Source: Prosapia bicincta (taxonomy: Eukaryota > Arthropoda > Insecta > Hemiptera > Cercopidae). From it: DNA of 64,000 nucleotides. The notes under the pieces are model-generated. The model ran no database searches. It worked only from the letters and a program-made list of their open reading frames with translations, and had not been told where the DNA came from. The stretch spans positions 242,416,823 through 242,480,822 of the forward strand of contig JBAIZL010000005.1 of the NCBI GenBank assembly GCA_036971475.1, written 5' to 3'. Of the stretch, positions 50,340 to 61,616 are shown one piece after another (position 1 is the stretch's first letter; each line of letters opens with the position of its first letter). A program made the translations under genes and the position numbers.

Positions 50340-52190
50340 TGTTCTTCAACCATTCGACGTCGAGCCTCCTAGTATCATTCTAAGATGTCTCCAGTTAGAT
50401 AGGTCACAGTCTCGTAGATGTTTATTTAAGTTTACTTGCAAGACTGCACAATAGGTATGTTTCATCAGCTGCGAGGGGATTGCGGTGGTGATGAACTCGC
50501 AGGCAGTCTGTCATGTGTCTAAGGGGAAGTGGACCATAGCTTCATTTACTTTCAGATATCTTGGGATTGGTCTCACGTGAGCAAGACCTCTTCAACGTTT
50601 TCCTCTGCTCAGTATCTTCAGAGGTCTTTGTAATGTAGTAGAGGTTGTATATTTATCAAATGGCTCTACTTAGACGGAGCGGAATGTCAGGTTGGGCTGA
50701 CGCTTGCTTGGCTTTAATGATGTCATTTTCGTTGCCAGGAATTCCTACGTGGTTGGGTTTACCATCCATGGTTGGAGGGATACCATCCACACGGTTGAGA
50801 TGAGTCTATTGGGGGCACTGAATTGTTCCCAAGCAGTCAGTAGCAAGATTGATACTAATTTCAGCAGTTGCTGCGTTTGAGTCGATCAATAACACCACTT
50901 CCCTGGTCTAAGTGGTTGGCCGGTAGTTACCCATACGCTTGTTAGAGAGCGCACACATCACCATCGTAGTTAATAGCACTCCTTCCCACAGCCAATGAGT
51001 TTTCAAATAGATGACAGCACCATTCCTCTCTTGTTCCGCTTGTTTCTGGCAAGAACGAACCATCAGTGTAAACATTCATTCGCCGAATACCTTAGGTTGA
51101 TGGTTTCAAATGAGGGCTGCTCCTGTCTTGTTTGTTGAAAAGCTCATTAGATAAAGTCGTTTTGTAAGAAACGCTGAAGTAATTGTAGTACTGCGTAGGC
51201 CCTCGGTTATCCATCGGTATTTGGTATTTGTTTATGACGTATTCGCATGATTTTGTGAATGGTGTAGTTTGGGTTTTCAGTATTTTTGTAACTGTTATAA
51301 TAGTTTCCATGGTTTCTTTAGCTCTTTCCCAGAACTGGAGAGTGAACGTAGACAGTCTGCTACTCTAGGAGTTCGATTGTAGTTTGTAGTTGCATGATGA
51401 GTATTGGTGTAGGTTTTGATCCTCTTGTAATTAGTCAAAAGACGTGAAAAGGACGACAACGTATTTAGAACGATTGGTTTTACTTGCGAGTGAAATTAAT
51501 CCACTGCCATATTCAAGTACTGGACGGATATATGTCTTGTATTCTGTGGATAGTATGTCCTGTTTAGTCTCCAATTTTGTATTGATTAATCATTTAAGGA
51601 GAAATACGTTTCTGGCCCCTTCTCCTTTCGGTGGTGTATGTGGTGTGAATGCTGTAAGATTGCTATAAGAACGCCTAGATACTCACACAATTGTACCTGG
51701 TGAAGGGATAACCCCTGGTGGTTTAAGTTGGTGCGTGGGACCTTAGTGGTCATTGTGAAGAGCTGAGCATCTGGTTGGCACTTACTTCCATTTTGTTTAA
51801 CCTTGCCCATTGAGCAAAGTTTGGGAGCACTTTGTTGGGAAATGTTTGGCTTCCACTTTGAGGCTTGGGCTTCGACAAAAGTTTGAGTGTCGTTAATGTA
51901 GCCCATATCAGAAATCGTTAAAAAAAGAGGGACGAAATTCCGAGGATTTCTTCGACATATATCGCAAGATCATCAATCATGACGTTGAAGAACAGGCAGC
52001 TCAGTACGGCCTCTGCAACGATACTTGACACAGTTGATTATTAGGGGAGGTGGTAACGAAGAATGTGCATCGGAGGGTACTTTGTGAGAGGAAGCATGTA
52101 TTCATTTCACCATGTCCCCATTCGCACCCCCTTGTGGCTCCCGATAATCCATCGATAGTTCGAACTTGCTTTTGAAGATTCAGCATAGGT
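50340..52190 (-). pseudogene. Jockey/R1-type LINE remnant: reverse transcriptase and RNase H
   Basis: Minus strand, read leftwards with several stops and shifts: an RT segment LSCLFFNVMIDDLAIYVEEI (~52010-51940), the FADD box decayed, then FTMTTKVPRTNLNHQGLSLH and VQLCEYLGVLI (~51760-51670). Further down comes an RNase H domain: MNVYTDGSFLPETSG (~51080), VVLLIDSNAATAEI (~50900) and NHVGIPGNENDIIKAKQAS (~50755-50700). This order is typical of Jockey/R1 clade LINEs. The ORF is not intact. Confidence 0.8.
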
Positions 52191-52947
52191 TTGAATATTC
52201 AGCAATTGAGATTTATTTTTATAAAAGGTCCAGTATTTTCTGTGCTATTTTAGCTCTTACTAAGTACCTAACTTTGCACTTATCTCGGCGGCTGTCTAGT
52301 GGTTTGATGACAATTTGTAGCCAGTAAACATAACCAGGAAATTTGAAGTAAACATAACAGTATATTAAATTTGTTATTACGTCACAAAGAAATGAAAGAT
52401 ACTCTAGTTAAGAATGAAATAATCCTTACGATAAAATTTGATGTAAATTTAAAACCATAAGACTTTAAAAAATATATTTAAAATTAAAACAAATTTTGAA
52501 CTTGAACATTATTATCATAAACCGAATCTTCTCCAACGTAGAATAAACAATCCGTCAATCATTCAACGTAATCATTCTTGCGGAATTCATCCGCTTTCTA
52601 ACAGCTAAGCTTTTCGGGAGCAGCGAAAACTCGAAATAGCTGTACATAAGGGATATTAGTATTAAGGGATTCTACCGGACTTCTTCACATCTTTAGATCT
52701 TGTCCTACATTCTTATTAAATCCAGTATAACATCCCCCACCCCAAAATCTTCCTCTTCTTCTTTGTTGTCTACATGTTTAAGATTAAACATTTTGCACCT
52801 TGGCCTAAGTTTTAAGCCTTTTGCAATTAATTTTTACGTTGTGCTATTAGCTTTTAAGTGGCGGGATTTTCAAGTTTATATTTTGTACTGCAAAACTAAA
52901 AACAATTAAAAATAAGACAAAAAAATTACTTAGTCCTTAAAGAAAAT
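52191..52947. other. Non-coding DNA
   Basis: Nothing recognised. Confidence 0.45.
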
Positions 52948-53351
52948 GTTAGGCAACCATTAGGGACTAAAGGTTTTTAACTCGAACATATCAAACTGAA
53001 CATTTTTCTATTTTTAGTTATATATTAAAACGCAAGTTTTAGAATTATTTATAGTGGGCTACATTTTTTCTTAACGGATACGTTGTATAAAGACATATTC
53101 TATTTTAATTACATTTCTGTATTGTTTTAAATAAATTTAAAAAAAAATTTGCTTCTGCATGATCAGTCACTGATAATACCAGACTGTTCTCATTCAGGTT
53201 TTAAAATTGTAACATTTTTGTTTAAATATTTTATCCATCTATTTTAGTATCTAATAACATTTTTAATTCGGTTTATGTAATAAAATACTCAGTGGCTAAA
53301 ATGTATTCCACATTCGTATCTATAGAAATGTTAATTAATTTTTAAATGGTA

Positions 53352-53404
<53 letters not shown>

Positions 53405-54502
53405 TTTCTACTGTATTTGAAAAAATCCTAAAAAGTTTAATATAATGATAATTATATAGGCTATATTATATGAGATTGCTTTATGTTTGAATGCAGCACA
53501 CGACCACGGTAGTTATATGTCGCTTGTTCTAGTTTACAAATTAATATTTCTTGGACGAGAAACATAAATCGTATAAGTTAATATTGTACATAGAAATGCA
53601 TAAAATGGATATTATGTGTTATAATTTTGAAATTCTATCATAAATCTTTATTACCTACATAGACTTATTATAATTCCGGCGAAAACTGCTACGCGTGAGA
53701 GCTAGTATATAAATATTTCTTAGTAGTTCCTTGTTTTATTTTTTATGTTTTCTCTTTGTCTTATACATCATCAAAGTTCATTATTTGCGAAAATATATTT
53801 ATTAAAGTGTTTTATAAACAAATTGTTCTCATATGTTTTCTTGTTTTGTTAAAAATATATTAATTCCTTTGAAAATACCATTCATAAATAATAAATGTTT
53901 AAACATGTTCGGATTTTATTGGATTAAACTAAACCGGAAATAGAAAAGACTATTAAATTCGCTAAAATATAAATTGTTGTTTATTAAAAGAATAAATCGT
54001 TGAGGCTATGATCGGTACAGGTGTTTGGGAACTACACCAGCTGATTTTTCATTCTTAAAATCTTATAGTGTTTGTCACGCAATACTGAAACTACCATTTG
54101 AAAATTAATTTACATTTCTATAGATACGAATGTAGAGTACATTTTAGCCCCTGAGTATTTTATTACATAAACCGAATTAAAGATTTTAATAGATACTGAA
54201 ATAAATGGATAAAATAGTTAAATAAAAATGTTAGAATTTTAAAACCTAAATGAGAACAGTCTGGTGTTATCAGTAACTAATCATGCAGAAGCATATTTAA
54301 AAAAAAATTATTTAAAACAATACAGAAATGGAATTAAAAAAGAATATGTCTATCCAATGTGCCCGTTGAGAAATAAATTAGCCCACTATAAATAATTCTA
54401 AAACTTTCTTTTTAATTTATAAAACTAAAAATAAAAAAAATGTTCAGTTTGATATGTTCGAATTAAAAGCGTTTTGTATTTTATCCCTAATTGTTGCCCA
54501 AC
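52948..54502. mobile_element. Element with ~400-bp terminal inverted repeats
   Basis: Left arm 52948-53345 begins GTTAGGCAACCATTAGGG. Right arm 54088-54502 ends CCCTAATTGTTGCCCAAC. Matching inner blocks include TGATCAGTCACTGATAATAC against its complement at ~54270, and TATAGTGGGCTACATT against its partner near 54390. The ~740-bp centre contains (TA)n and no reading frame. A non-autonomous long-TIR DNA element is likely. Confidence 0.75.
53353..53401. repeat. (TA)n microsatellite
   Basis: About 24 TA units at the inner edge of the left inverted arm. Confidence 0.95.
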
Positions 54503-54898
54503 TTTTTCAATTTATTACATCATATGTAAGATATTGACAGACTAAGTGAGCCATTTGTTTACTCAAAATAATTAATTATAGTGATACAAAAACATTTATT
54601 GGAGAAGTGGCTTTAAATCGTCCGTAACCTAACTTTAAACTATAAACTTTAAGAGTAAAACTAAAATTTATTAAATCAAAGAATTGAAATATTCTAAAGT
54701 ATATAGTTAAATAGAGCTTAGCTTGTAAGAACAATTCACCAAAGATAAGCATTAAAATAGTGTACTAAAAACATAATATATATTTGTTTGTCATTTCCAC
54801 TTTTAAATGTTTTGTATTATATTTTTTCTTGATAAATAGTACTAGAAGAATACTATCGTTAACTTATATTGATGTTGTTTAATAAATCTTGCTGACCA

Positions 54899-54940
54899 AT
54901 CCTTGATGAAGGCGGCATCGTTACCGAAACTAGTCTGTAT
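54899..54940 (+). ncRNA. Hammerhead-ribozyme-like motif, degenerate
   Basis: Plus strand: CTTGATGA (core with one extra or changed base), GG...CC remnant of stem II, GAAA, CUAG self-complementary stem III, then UC (GUC step). No convincing stem I. Confidence 0.35.
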
Positions 54941-55284
54941 GAATAAAAGAGTGTTTAGTGAGTACACTCTTTTAATATTTACAATAGATTCTTTAAGTAA
55001 TTTTGTAAGAAAAACGTTGACAGTATTACTTTTTAATTTATTTTAAAAAAATATATATTTTAAACAAAACCAATTTTACAATGTATTTTTTATGTTGTTT
55101 TAATGCTAAAACCAGTATGACTACTATCCCCGGTCATGATGAAGCGTTGCGTAGCTAAAGTCGGCCTAAACCAATTCTCTAACGGGGTCATGAGCCTTCA
55201 TTGCTCGTTACACCCCGTATAAGATGAAGGGTGAAGGGTAGTTAGAGTTATGATCCACTGGTACTGTGAGTGTGGGAAAATTAG

Positions 55285-55925
55285 GGCATGCATGGGCTTG
55301 ATTGCGTACCTAAGTTGCTTGCGAAGGTAGGGCTGCCTAACTGGGTGTCGTGCTTGGGACAGGGTTGCATGCGTTGGCAGGATTGCTTACCTGGTTTCAT
55401 GCGTCGGCAGGATTGCATACCTGGTTGTCATGCGTCGGCAGGATTGTATACATGGGTTGCATGCGTGGGCAGGATTGCTTACCTGGTTGTCATGCGTGGG
55501 CTGGATTGTGTACTTGGATGGCCGGCGTGGCCAGGTTTGCTTCCTGGGTTGGATGCGTGCGCAGGATTGCTTCCTGGATTGCAGGTCTGCGCAAGATTGC
55601 TTACCTGGGTTGGATTCGTGGGCAGGGTTGCTTACCTGGGTTGCATGCGTGGGCAGGATTGCATACTTGGGTTGCATGCGTGGGCAGGATTGCTTACCTA
55701 TGATGCATGCATGGGCAGGTTAGCTAACCTGGGTCTCATGCGTGGGCAGAATGGACCTGGGTGTTATGCGTAGGCAGGATTGCGTACCTGCGTTGCATGT
55801 GTGGGCAGGATTGCTTACCTGGTTGTCATGCGTCGGCAGGATTGCATACCTGGGTTGCATGTGTGGGCAGGATTGCGTACATGGGTAGCAGGCGTGGGCA
55901 GGTTTGCATATGTAGGCAGGGGTAA
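55285..55925. repeat. 31-bp minisatellite, about 20 copies
   Basis: TTGCATGCGTGGGCAGGATT recurs every 31 bp (for example 55641 and 55672) with moderate divergence. Open frames up to 161 codons in several phases are by-products. Confidence 0.92.
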
Positions 55926-55929
55926 AGAG

Positions 55930-57760
55930 ATGAGTCTACCTGCTACCCGGCATTGTTCGTCTGACTTGTCATACTTACAATTATCAAACAAAGACCTTGC
56001 TCGTATATAATACGCAGTTGTTAAAAAAAGTACAATACTCTTGTATGTAGAATTGGTATTATAACGTTATTAATAATACCATAATAAACGGTTTTAAGAA
56101 TTGTTCATGCAGCGCGTAACCATGTACTGTAACTGTGTGATTTATCATTATACCCGAGTTATTTATAACGAAAAGTCATTTAGAGAGACGACAAGCGTAC
56201 CAAACAAGGGCGTTTTATTCTAAATGGAATTTAGCTTTTCTTTCCAGTATTCTGACATTTACATATAAATAGAATGCTATTATTATTGACCCCAAAACTG
56301 TTGAGAGTAATATATAAAATTGGCAGCGATCGTATAAAATATCATTAACATAACCGTTAGGAAAGAGATTAATTACATTTAAGAGCTATATGTGAACACA
56401 AATTATAAAAAAGGTGAACAATTAAGTTAGCAATTTAGTATGAAAGGTAGTTAAGGCAGCGTTATAGGGTTGACGGCTTTTTAAAAAACTGGTTTAGTTT
56501 TCGGACAACATTAATTGTAATGTTTGAATTTAATAAGAGATACATAGATAAAAAGTAGGCTATATTCGAGTAGTCGAATATAATTATGGAGCGTGTAATT
56601 TAAGGTATTGTTGACTATGGGTTATTCTATTCCTTGAAAAAGAGGTATATTTTTCGCTCTTTTTTTACCAAACCGTATTATGCTAATTAAATGAATTTGA
56701 CGATTTATATTTAAAAAATAGATAGTAACAATAATTATAACATGAAAACATTAAATATTTCTTACATTTTTACTTCACGATAGTAACTAATTCCAGAACT
56801 ACTGTCACAAATGTTTGGATCTAGTTTATTTACAACATAATGGAACTATACAACTTGCCGGTAACCTTATTAAACAACTTGAAATTATTTAAATACGGCA
56901 AACTTTCGTAATCTGGCGCTTCGCCTATCCGGCTCTCGCAGTAATCCGGCATTTCCGTCAAAGCCGGAAGATGTAAACATATCTTGTATATTTTTTACTG
57001 CATGTCGATGTCAGTAACTGAGTGACCTCCAAGGCACCCGGTTATAGTTGTGTAGCTCATCATATACAAACTATTTCGAGCCGTATGTTGTTGCAGTAGT
57101 TACGTACAGTGGTTGCCACTGAATTGCAAGTGAACAATGTCGTTGCAGTGTAAACGGGAACATATTTTGTTTTTACCGTTAAAGGTAACCTTTCTGGTTT
57201 CCTGGTTTTATTGGATTGTTTTAGAGCGTTAACGCGATCTATATCATTAGCCCATAATTGTCGTATGCTTAGATCACTCTAGGAACTGATACTTTGTGGT
57301 TGTTAGGGAAAAACCGTTGCACCTACGAATCTTAAGTTATCCAAGTTAAAAACCATTAATTTGAAGGCATTCATGTATTTGTTCTATTATCTCTTTAACA
57401 ATAAATGCGAAACATGTGTCGAAAACTGGGGAAGACAAAATACACCCCCGTTTCGCTCCCCATTTCTTGGTATGTTCTGACCCTTGCAGGTTAGTGCCAA
57501 TACAGATTTCCAGTGATTCGTAAATCTCTTTTGTGAGAAACTTAATTAGTTTGCCGTGGTATTATTAACTTACTACTAGATTACTTAGGTTAGGAAAAGT
57601 ACGACGGAAGAGTCACGTGTATTAGACATCCGAATCCTAATAGAGGATGTGAAGAAATCATTACGTGTAAATTATAATTACAAATATAACTTATAGCTAT
57701 AATGTTTGAAATTACTTGCCGAATTTTAATCTAAGTAAATTTATGAACTTGATGAATGAA
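55930..57760. other. AT-rich non-coding DNA
   Basis: No gene recognised. The stretch 56915-56975 has repeated ATCCGG phrases (CTATCCGGCTC, TAATCCGGCATT), possibly debris of a pogo-type terminus. Confidence 0.35.
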
Positions 57761-57763
57761 TCA

Positions 57764-57809
57764 GAGACACTGATGAAGATAGCTAAGCGTGATTCTGAAA
57801 GTTATGTCC
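57764..57809 (+). ncRNA. Hammerhead-ribozyme-like motif (PLE pseudo-LTR relic)
   Basis: Plus strand: GACA (stem I), CUGAUGA (canonical), AGAUAGC...AUUCU (stem II decayed), GAAA (intact), GUUA in place of ACGUUC, UGUC pairing with GACA. The downstream TAAAGTAAGG and ATAAATTTACTAAA parallel the pseudo-LTR at 8130-8160. Confidence 0.45.
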
Positions 57810-58629
57810 ATAAAGTAAGGTTTCCATAAATTTACTAAACCTATATATTAGCTAAGTCATTAAATTGTTAAGTTTAAATGTAAACGTTTCAGCGATTATC
57901 ATGAACGACAAAATCCACGATAAAAAATATTATTTAATTGGCTGTTTGTGTTAGGAGCATTGAATGTTTTTAAATCTTTAAGCTATGTAATTTATTGATT
58001 TTATATCCACATTTCTTTCCAAAAATTTAAACCTTTATTTATTTCACAGATATATTTTTTTGGAATTAAGCCGTTTAGGAAATAATTACAATCAGTATTA
58101 TATCCTTTATCTTTAAGAAAACTCAGAAATATTTTTCTTTTCCAAAGTTTAATGCAAGCACAGTGAACCCGTGGGACGGTTTATTTTGACGATGACGCTA
58201 ACAAACAACCGAGAAATGAGACGTCAGCTAAAGCCATTCAAGATATGAAATCACAACAAAAGATTAAAGCTATTTTATATTTGATGGGCGTCCCATGAGC
58301 TGTTTGTATTACACAACGGGCCTTGTATTTGTGAACTGGGGGAAGAAAATTTGCATATCCACAATAACGAGGGGCGATGTTATCAGTCTTTCATATAATT
58401 CTATACAAATGTAGGTCTAGTAAACAAATGGGTTACAAAGAAGTGTGTTTAAGTCTGGTTCACCACGTTTTGAAAATTCGAGAGAGGGGCAGAGAGCTGA
58501 CTGGCCTTCCACCTCCGCCATTCGGCGAACTCCCCTCCTGCGCATCCTAAGTCTCTTGCTATGTCCTGTGAGTTATCCTAGTCCACAGGGCTTTTACACG
58601 ATCAATCGCAATTTTCGTGGCGGGCTTTA

Positions 58630-58830
58630 GCAATATACTAACCGTACTGTTTTACTTCACTAACTCCTTTTCAAGGGAAGATCTTACTAACATGGTGTAT
58701 ACAACTGATCCTGATTCCTTCACGCGCTGCAGGGATACTAGCACATGCGCATGTAGAAGCTAGCCAGACGATGGCTGCCTCGAGGGCTGGGCGGATTCTG
58801 GTAGGCCAGGAAAAAAAGGTGAAATAGTTG
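58630..58830. mobile_element. Possible retroposon 3' end, copy 1
   Basis: Shares TACTAACCGTACTGTTTTAC and a later GATACTAGCACATGCGCATG segment with copy 2, and ends near an A-run (AGGAAAAAAAGG). Weakly supported. Confidence 0.3.
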
Positions 58831-59069
58831 CAGTTACTCCTAAGGGTATTACTAGTATTGTTTTGCAATCACTTTGAGGATTAGAGTAAACTGTAGAAGA
58901 GGATATGCATGATCCCGCACCATAGCCTCACTAATCCCATACCTATTTGTATGGTAAATCCCTTGGTATAAGGCTAACCTAGCCCTAAGAGTTCCTGCAT
59001 GATCTATTACGGAGATTTTCATGTTAGGACTCTTTCATCCCAAGTTTTTTCATCTCATTCTTAGCGGAA

Positions 59070-59302
59070 CACTAACCGTATTGTTTTATTTCTCTACATC
59101 GGGATTTTCCATGAAAGGCGCTTAGAAACTCGGTATCTGTGCAATCTATCCCGTTTGGTTTCTCTAGGGATATGACAAGTGGTACTAGTAGTGGCGTGTG
59201 CATGTGAGACAAAGGGAGCTCGCTAGAGGATACCTCAATGAGGATTGGCCGGGTTTTGGTGGCCCAGACCTGGGGTCTGAATGGGCCAATTAAAAAAAAA
59301 AG
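59070..59302. mobile_element. Possible retroposon 3' end, copy 2
   Basis: Second, diverged copy: CACTAACCGTATTGTTTTAT, GGTACTAGTAGTGGCGTGTG, ending in AATTAAAAAAAAAAG. The poly(A) end suggests LINE/SINE origin. Confidence 0.35.
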
Positions 59303-60192
59303 AAATGACCATTACAATTCATGCATTATAAATTAACATCGCTACCCAGTCTGTGTACTCTTCGGTTCTTATACAGTTTCTTGTTTAGTAAAAAAGTGCC
59401 TGTTTTGTCGTGATCGCATAATTTTTGAAGTGATAAATTCTTTACGCACGGTGAAAAAAACATGAGATTAAATCATTGCTTTTGCGTCACGATATTTATG
59501 AAACACATACCCTACAGCATATACGTTACTAAATATTATTTCATTTAACAGCTGATTTTGTGTTATAGGTTATGTTGTAGAACAGCTGTTTTACACGTAG
59601 ATTATTACGAAACAGTTTTGGTCAGGTGATAAATAAATAAATTTATTTAAATTTTGATAAATCTCAATAAAAATAATTCAATATAACGTTAATAATTAGC
59701 AATGCATTTTTAATTCAATTTTTGAAAGGAAAACATTTTTACTTTTTTATAGACCGTCTTATACTTTTTTAAAGAACTGATTTGAATTGAGTTTGTTAAA
59801 CAAATTTGTATTAAGTAAACATCTAATAAATGTTTTTGTTACCCACATTATTTTATTATTAACTACATTAAATAATAGTATTTATTAAGTACGTTTTTTA
59901 AATAAAGGTGTAAAAATTGAACCAAAAATTTATAAATTCATATGTTCGGCGATTTTCGTTGAAAGTTTTGCTAAACCATTGGCTCTATTTTTTTATCACT
60001 TCTGTCGTGACCCTCCCCAGACAAATTTATTTCAGTACGTTTGGAAGTGAATAGGTTGCAGTTTGATAATACACTGGTTTCTAGTGGTGTAACAAACGTT
60101 TGGTGTTAATAGAGTTGCTAGCATTTGGGTGACGTCTCTGCGTGCTACCAAGGCCTTCAATATGACCATGTGTTGACTGAAGTTGGACGTTA
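59303..60192. other. AT-rich non-coding DNA
   Basis: The inverted phrase TTGTAGAACAGCTGTTTTACACG at ~59575 matches those near 41990 and 42207. Otherwise nothing. Confidence 0.4.
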
Positions 60193-60649
60193 ATGTATAC
60201 CATAGGTTCCCAAACGGTGGCCCTCCTTGGGGGTGTGAAGGCATGTCAGGGGGGGTACGAGACCAGTTGGAAAATAGCGAGCTGAAATCTCATTTAGTTA
60301 AAATTTAAGTAAACAGTTTATCAAAAGTTAAAACAAAATTTACCCCTCAGATTTTCTTACATAGGTAGTTTTACTGACCATGATGCTCAGAAAATTTTAA
60401 TAATATGTATGCATTTATAAAAATATATAAGTAAAGGTTGTGCAAATTTTGTAAACGTGAATATAAAGCAACATGAAAGCTTGAAAGGAATAATAGTACA
60501 AAAGTGTCGTGAAATGAATGTTTGCTGCTCAATGTGGCAACAGCGTCGCAATGGGCAAAACTTCATTTTGGATAAAACACATAAAAGTGTATTACAGGGA
60601 GCTCTTCTATTATATTTGCCCTTTTCAAGCCCCTACTTGAAAAAAACAT

Positions 60650-60740
60650 TTTCAGCCCTTTTTACAATAAAAACGAAATATAGGAACAAACATGATTAAT
60701 CTAATGCCTTGCCTTGCCTTGTGCCTTTACTAAAATACAA
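60650..60740 (+). pseudogene. hAT transposase C-terminal remnant
   Basis: FSALFTIKTKYRNKHD, a stop, then SNAL, in the plus strand. The L..IKTKYRN.L....L..AL pattern is the C-terminal end of ZBED5-like hAT transposases. Only ~30 codons remain. Confidence 0.5.
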
Positions 60741-60884
60741 CCTCAAATAGGTAAGCTAGTGGAAATATTCAAGGCCATCCGACTCACTAATATATTTTCC
60801 TTATATCAGTTAAAATTTACCTTGCAAATTAAAACTTGAAATTTTATATCATATTTCTTGTGAATATATGTATACTTACGTAAA

Positions 60885-60930
60885 TAAATTTTAACATTGG
60901 TTTATGTCTATCCGAACCATACCGATCGTA
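60885..60930. repeat. PLE terminal-repeat fragment
   Basis: TAACATTGGTTTATGTCTATCCGAAC closely resembles the pseudo-LTR edge at 8099-8125. Confidence 0.5.
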
Positions 60931-60961
60931 ATGAACTACAGAATTTAATTGATAAATAAAT

Positions 60962-60965
<4 letters not shown>

Positions 60966-61010
<45 letters not shown>
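60966..61010. repeat. (TA)n microsatellite
   Basis: About 20 TA units inside the hAT element. Confidence 0.95.
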
Positions 61011-61014
<4 letters not shown>

Positions 61015-61016
<2 letters not shown>

Positions 61017-61095
61017 AAGAAATAAGTCAAAATACAATTACAAGAATTATTATTGAATTTGTATTCTTGTATTTCTATTTTGATTTATTTCTTTA
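61015..61095. repeat. Palindrome between TA tracts
   Basis: AAGAAATAAGTCAAAATACA pairs with its complement ending at ~61095. It is the tail part of the hammerhead unit seen at 33380-33450, folded back on itself. Confidence 0.65.
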
Positions 61096-61118
61096 TTAAT
61101 ACACAAAAATACATATTG

Positions 61119-61120
<2 letters not shown>

Positions 61121-61210
<90 letters not shown>
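61121..61210. repeat. (TA)n microsatellite
   Basis: Interrupted TA run following TACATATTGCGA. Confidence 0.95.
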
Positions 61211-61212
<2 letters not shown>

Positions 61213-61324
61213 AAAGCAATTTATTTATCAATTAAATATATATATATAAATTTCACAATATTTATTCTTGTGTATTAATAAAGAACTAAGTCAAAATACA
61301 AATACAAGAATTATAATTGAATTT

Positions 61325-61375
61325 ACAATTCAAAGCTTTTCGTTGGCTAACAGTACCAACATCATCAGGAATATT
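61325..61375 (-). ncRNA. Hammerhead-ribozyme-like motif (intact CUGAUGA and GAAA)
   Basis: Minus strand: AUUC (stem I), CUGAUGA, U-GUUGG/CCAAC (stem II), GAAA, AGCU palindromic stem III, UU, GAAU pairing with AUUC. All core boxes are intact. It forms the left part of a foldback whose right arm (61405-61470) repeats only the CCAAC-GAAA-AGCU side. Confidence 0.6.
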
Positions 61376-61467
61376 AAACAATTAAAATTCAATTTTAATT
61401 TTAGCCAACGAAAAGCTTTGAATTGTAAATTCAATTATAATTCTTGTATTTGTATTTTGACTTAGTT

Positions 61468-61471
<4 letters not shown>

Positions 61472-61534
<63 letters not shown>
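61472..61534. repeat. (TA)n microsatellite
   Basis: TA run closing the nested foldback unit. Confidence 0.95.
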
Positions 61535-61539
<5 letters not shown>

Positions 61540-61616
61540 TGTTTCTTTTTCATATCCATTTCCATTTCAAGACGGGGTGCGTGGTACCAAAAAGTTTAGG
61601 AACCCCTGATGTATAC

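Larger units (their letters stand above)
60201..61608. mobile_element. hAT transposon, internally deleted, with nested insertions
   Basis: Ends CATAGGTTCCCAAAC and, inverted, CAGGGGTTCCTAAAC. A perfect 8-bp duplication ATGTATAC flanks it (60193-60200 and 61609-61616). A transposase C-terminal trace remains at ~60655-60740. The middle has been invaded by TA microsatellites and hammerhead-containing foldback units. Confidence 0.88.

Noticed and set aside
55288..56010. Overlapping open frames rich in Gly, Trp and Cys
   Set aside because: Products of the 31-bp minisatellite in several phases at once.
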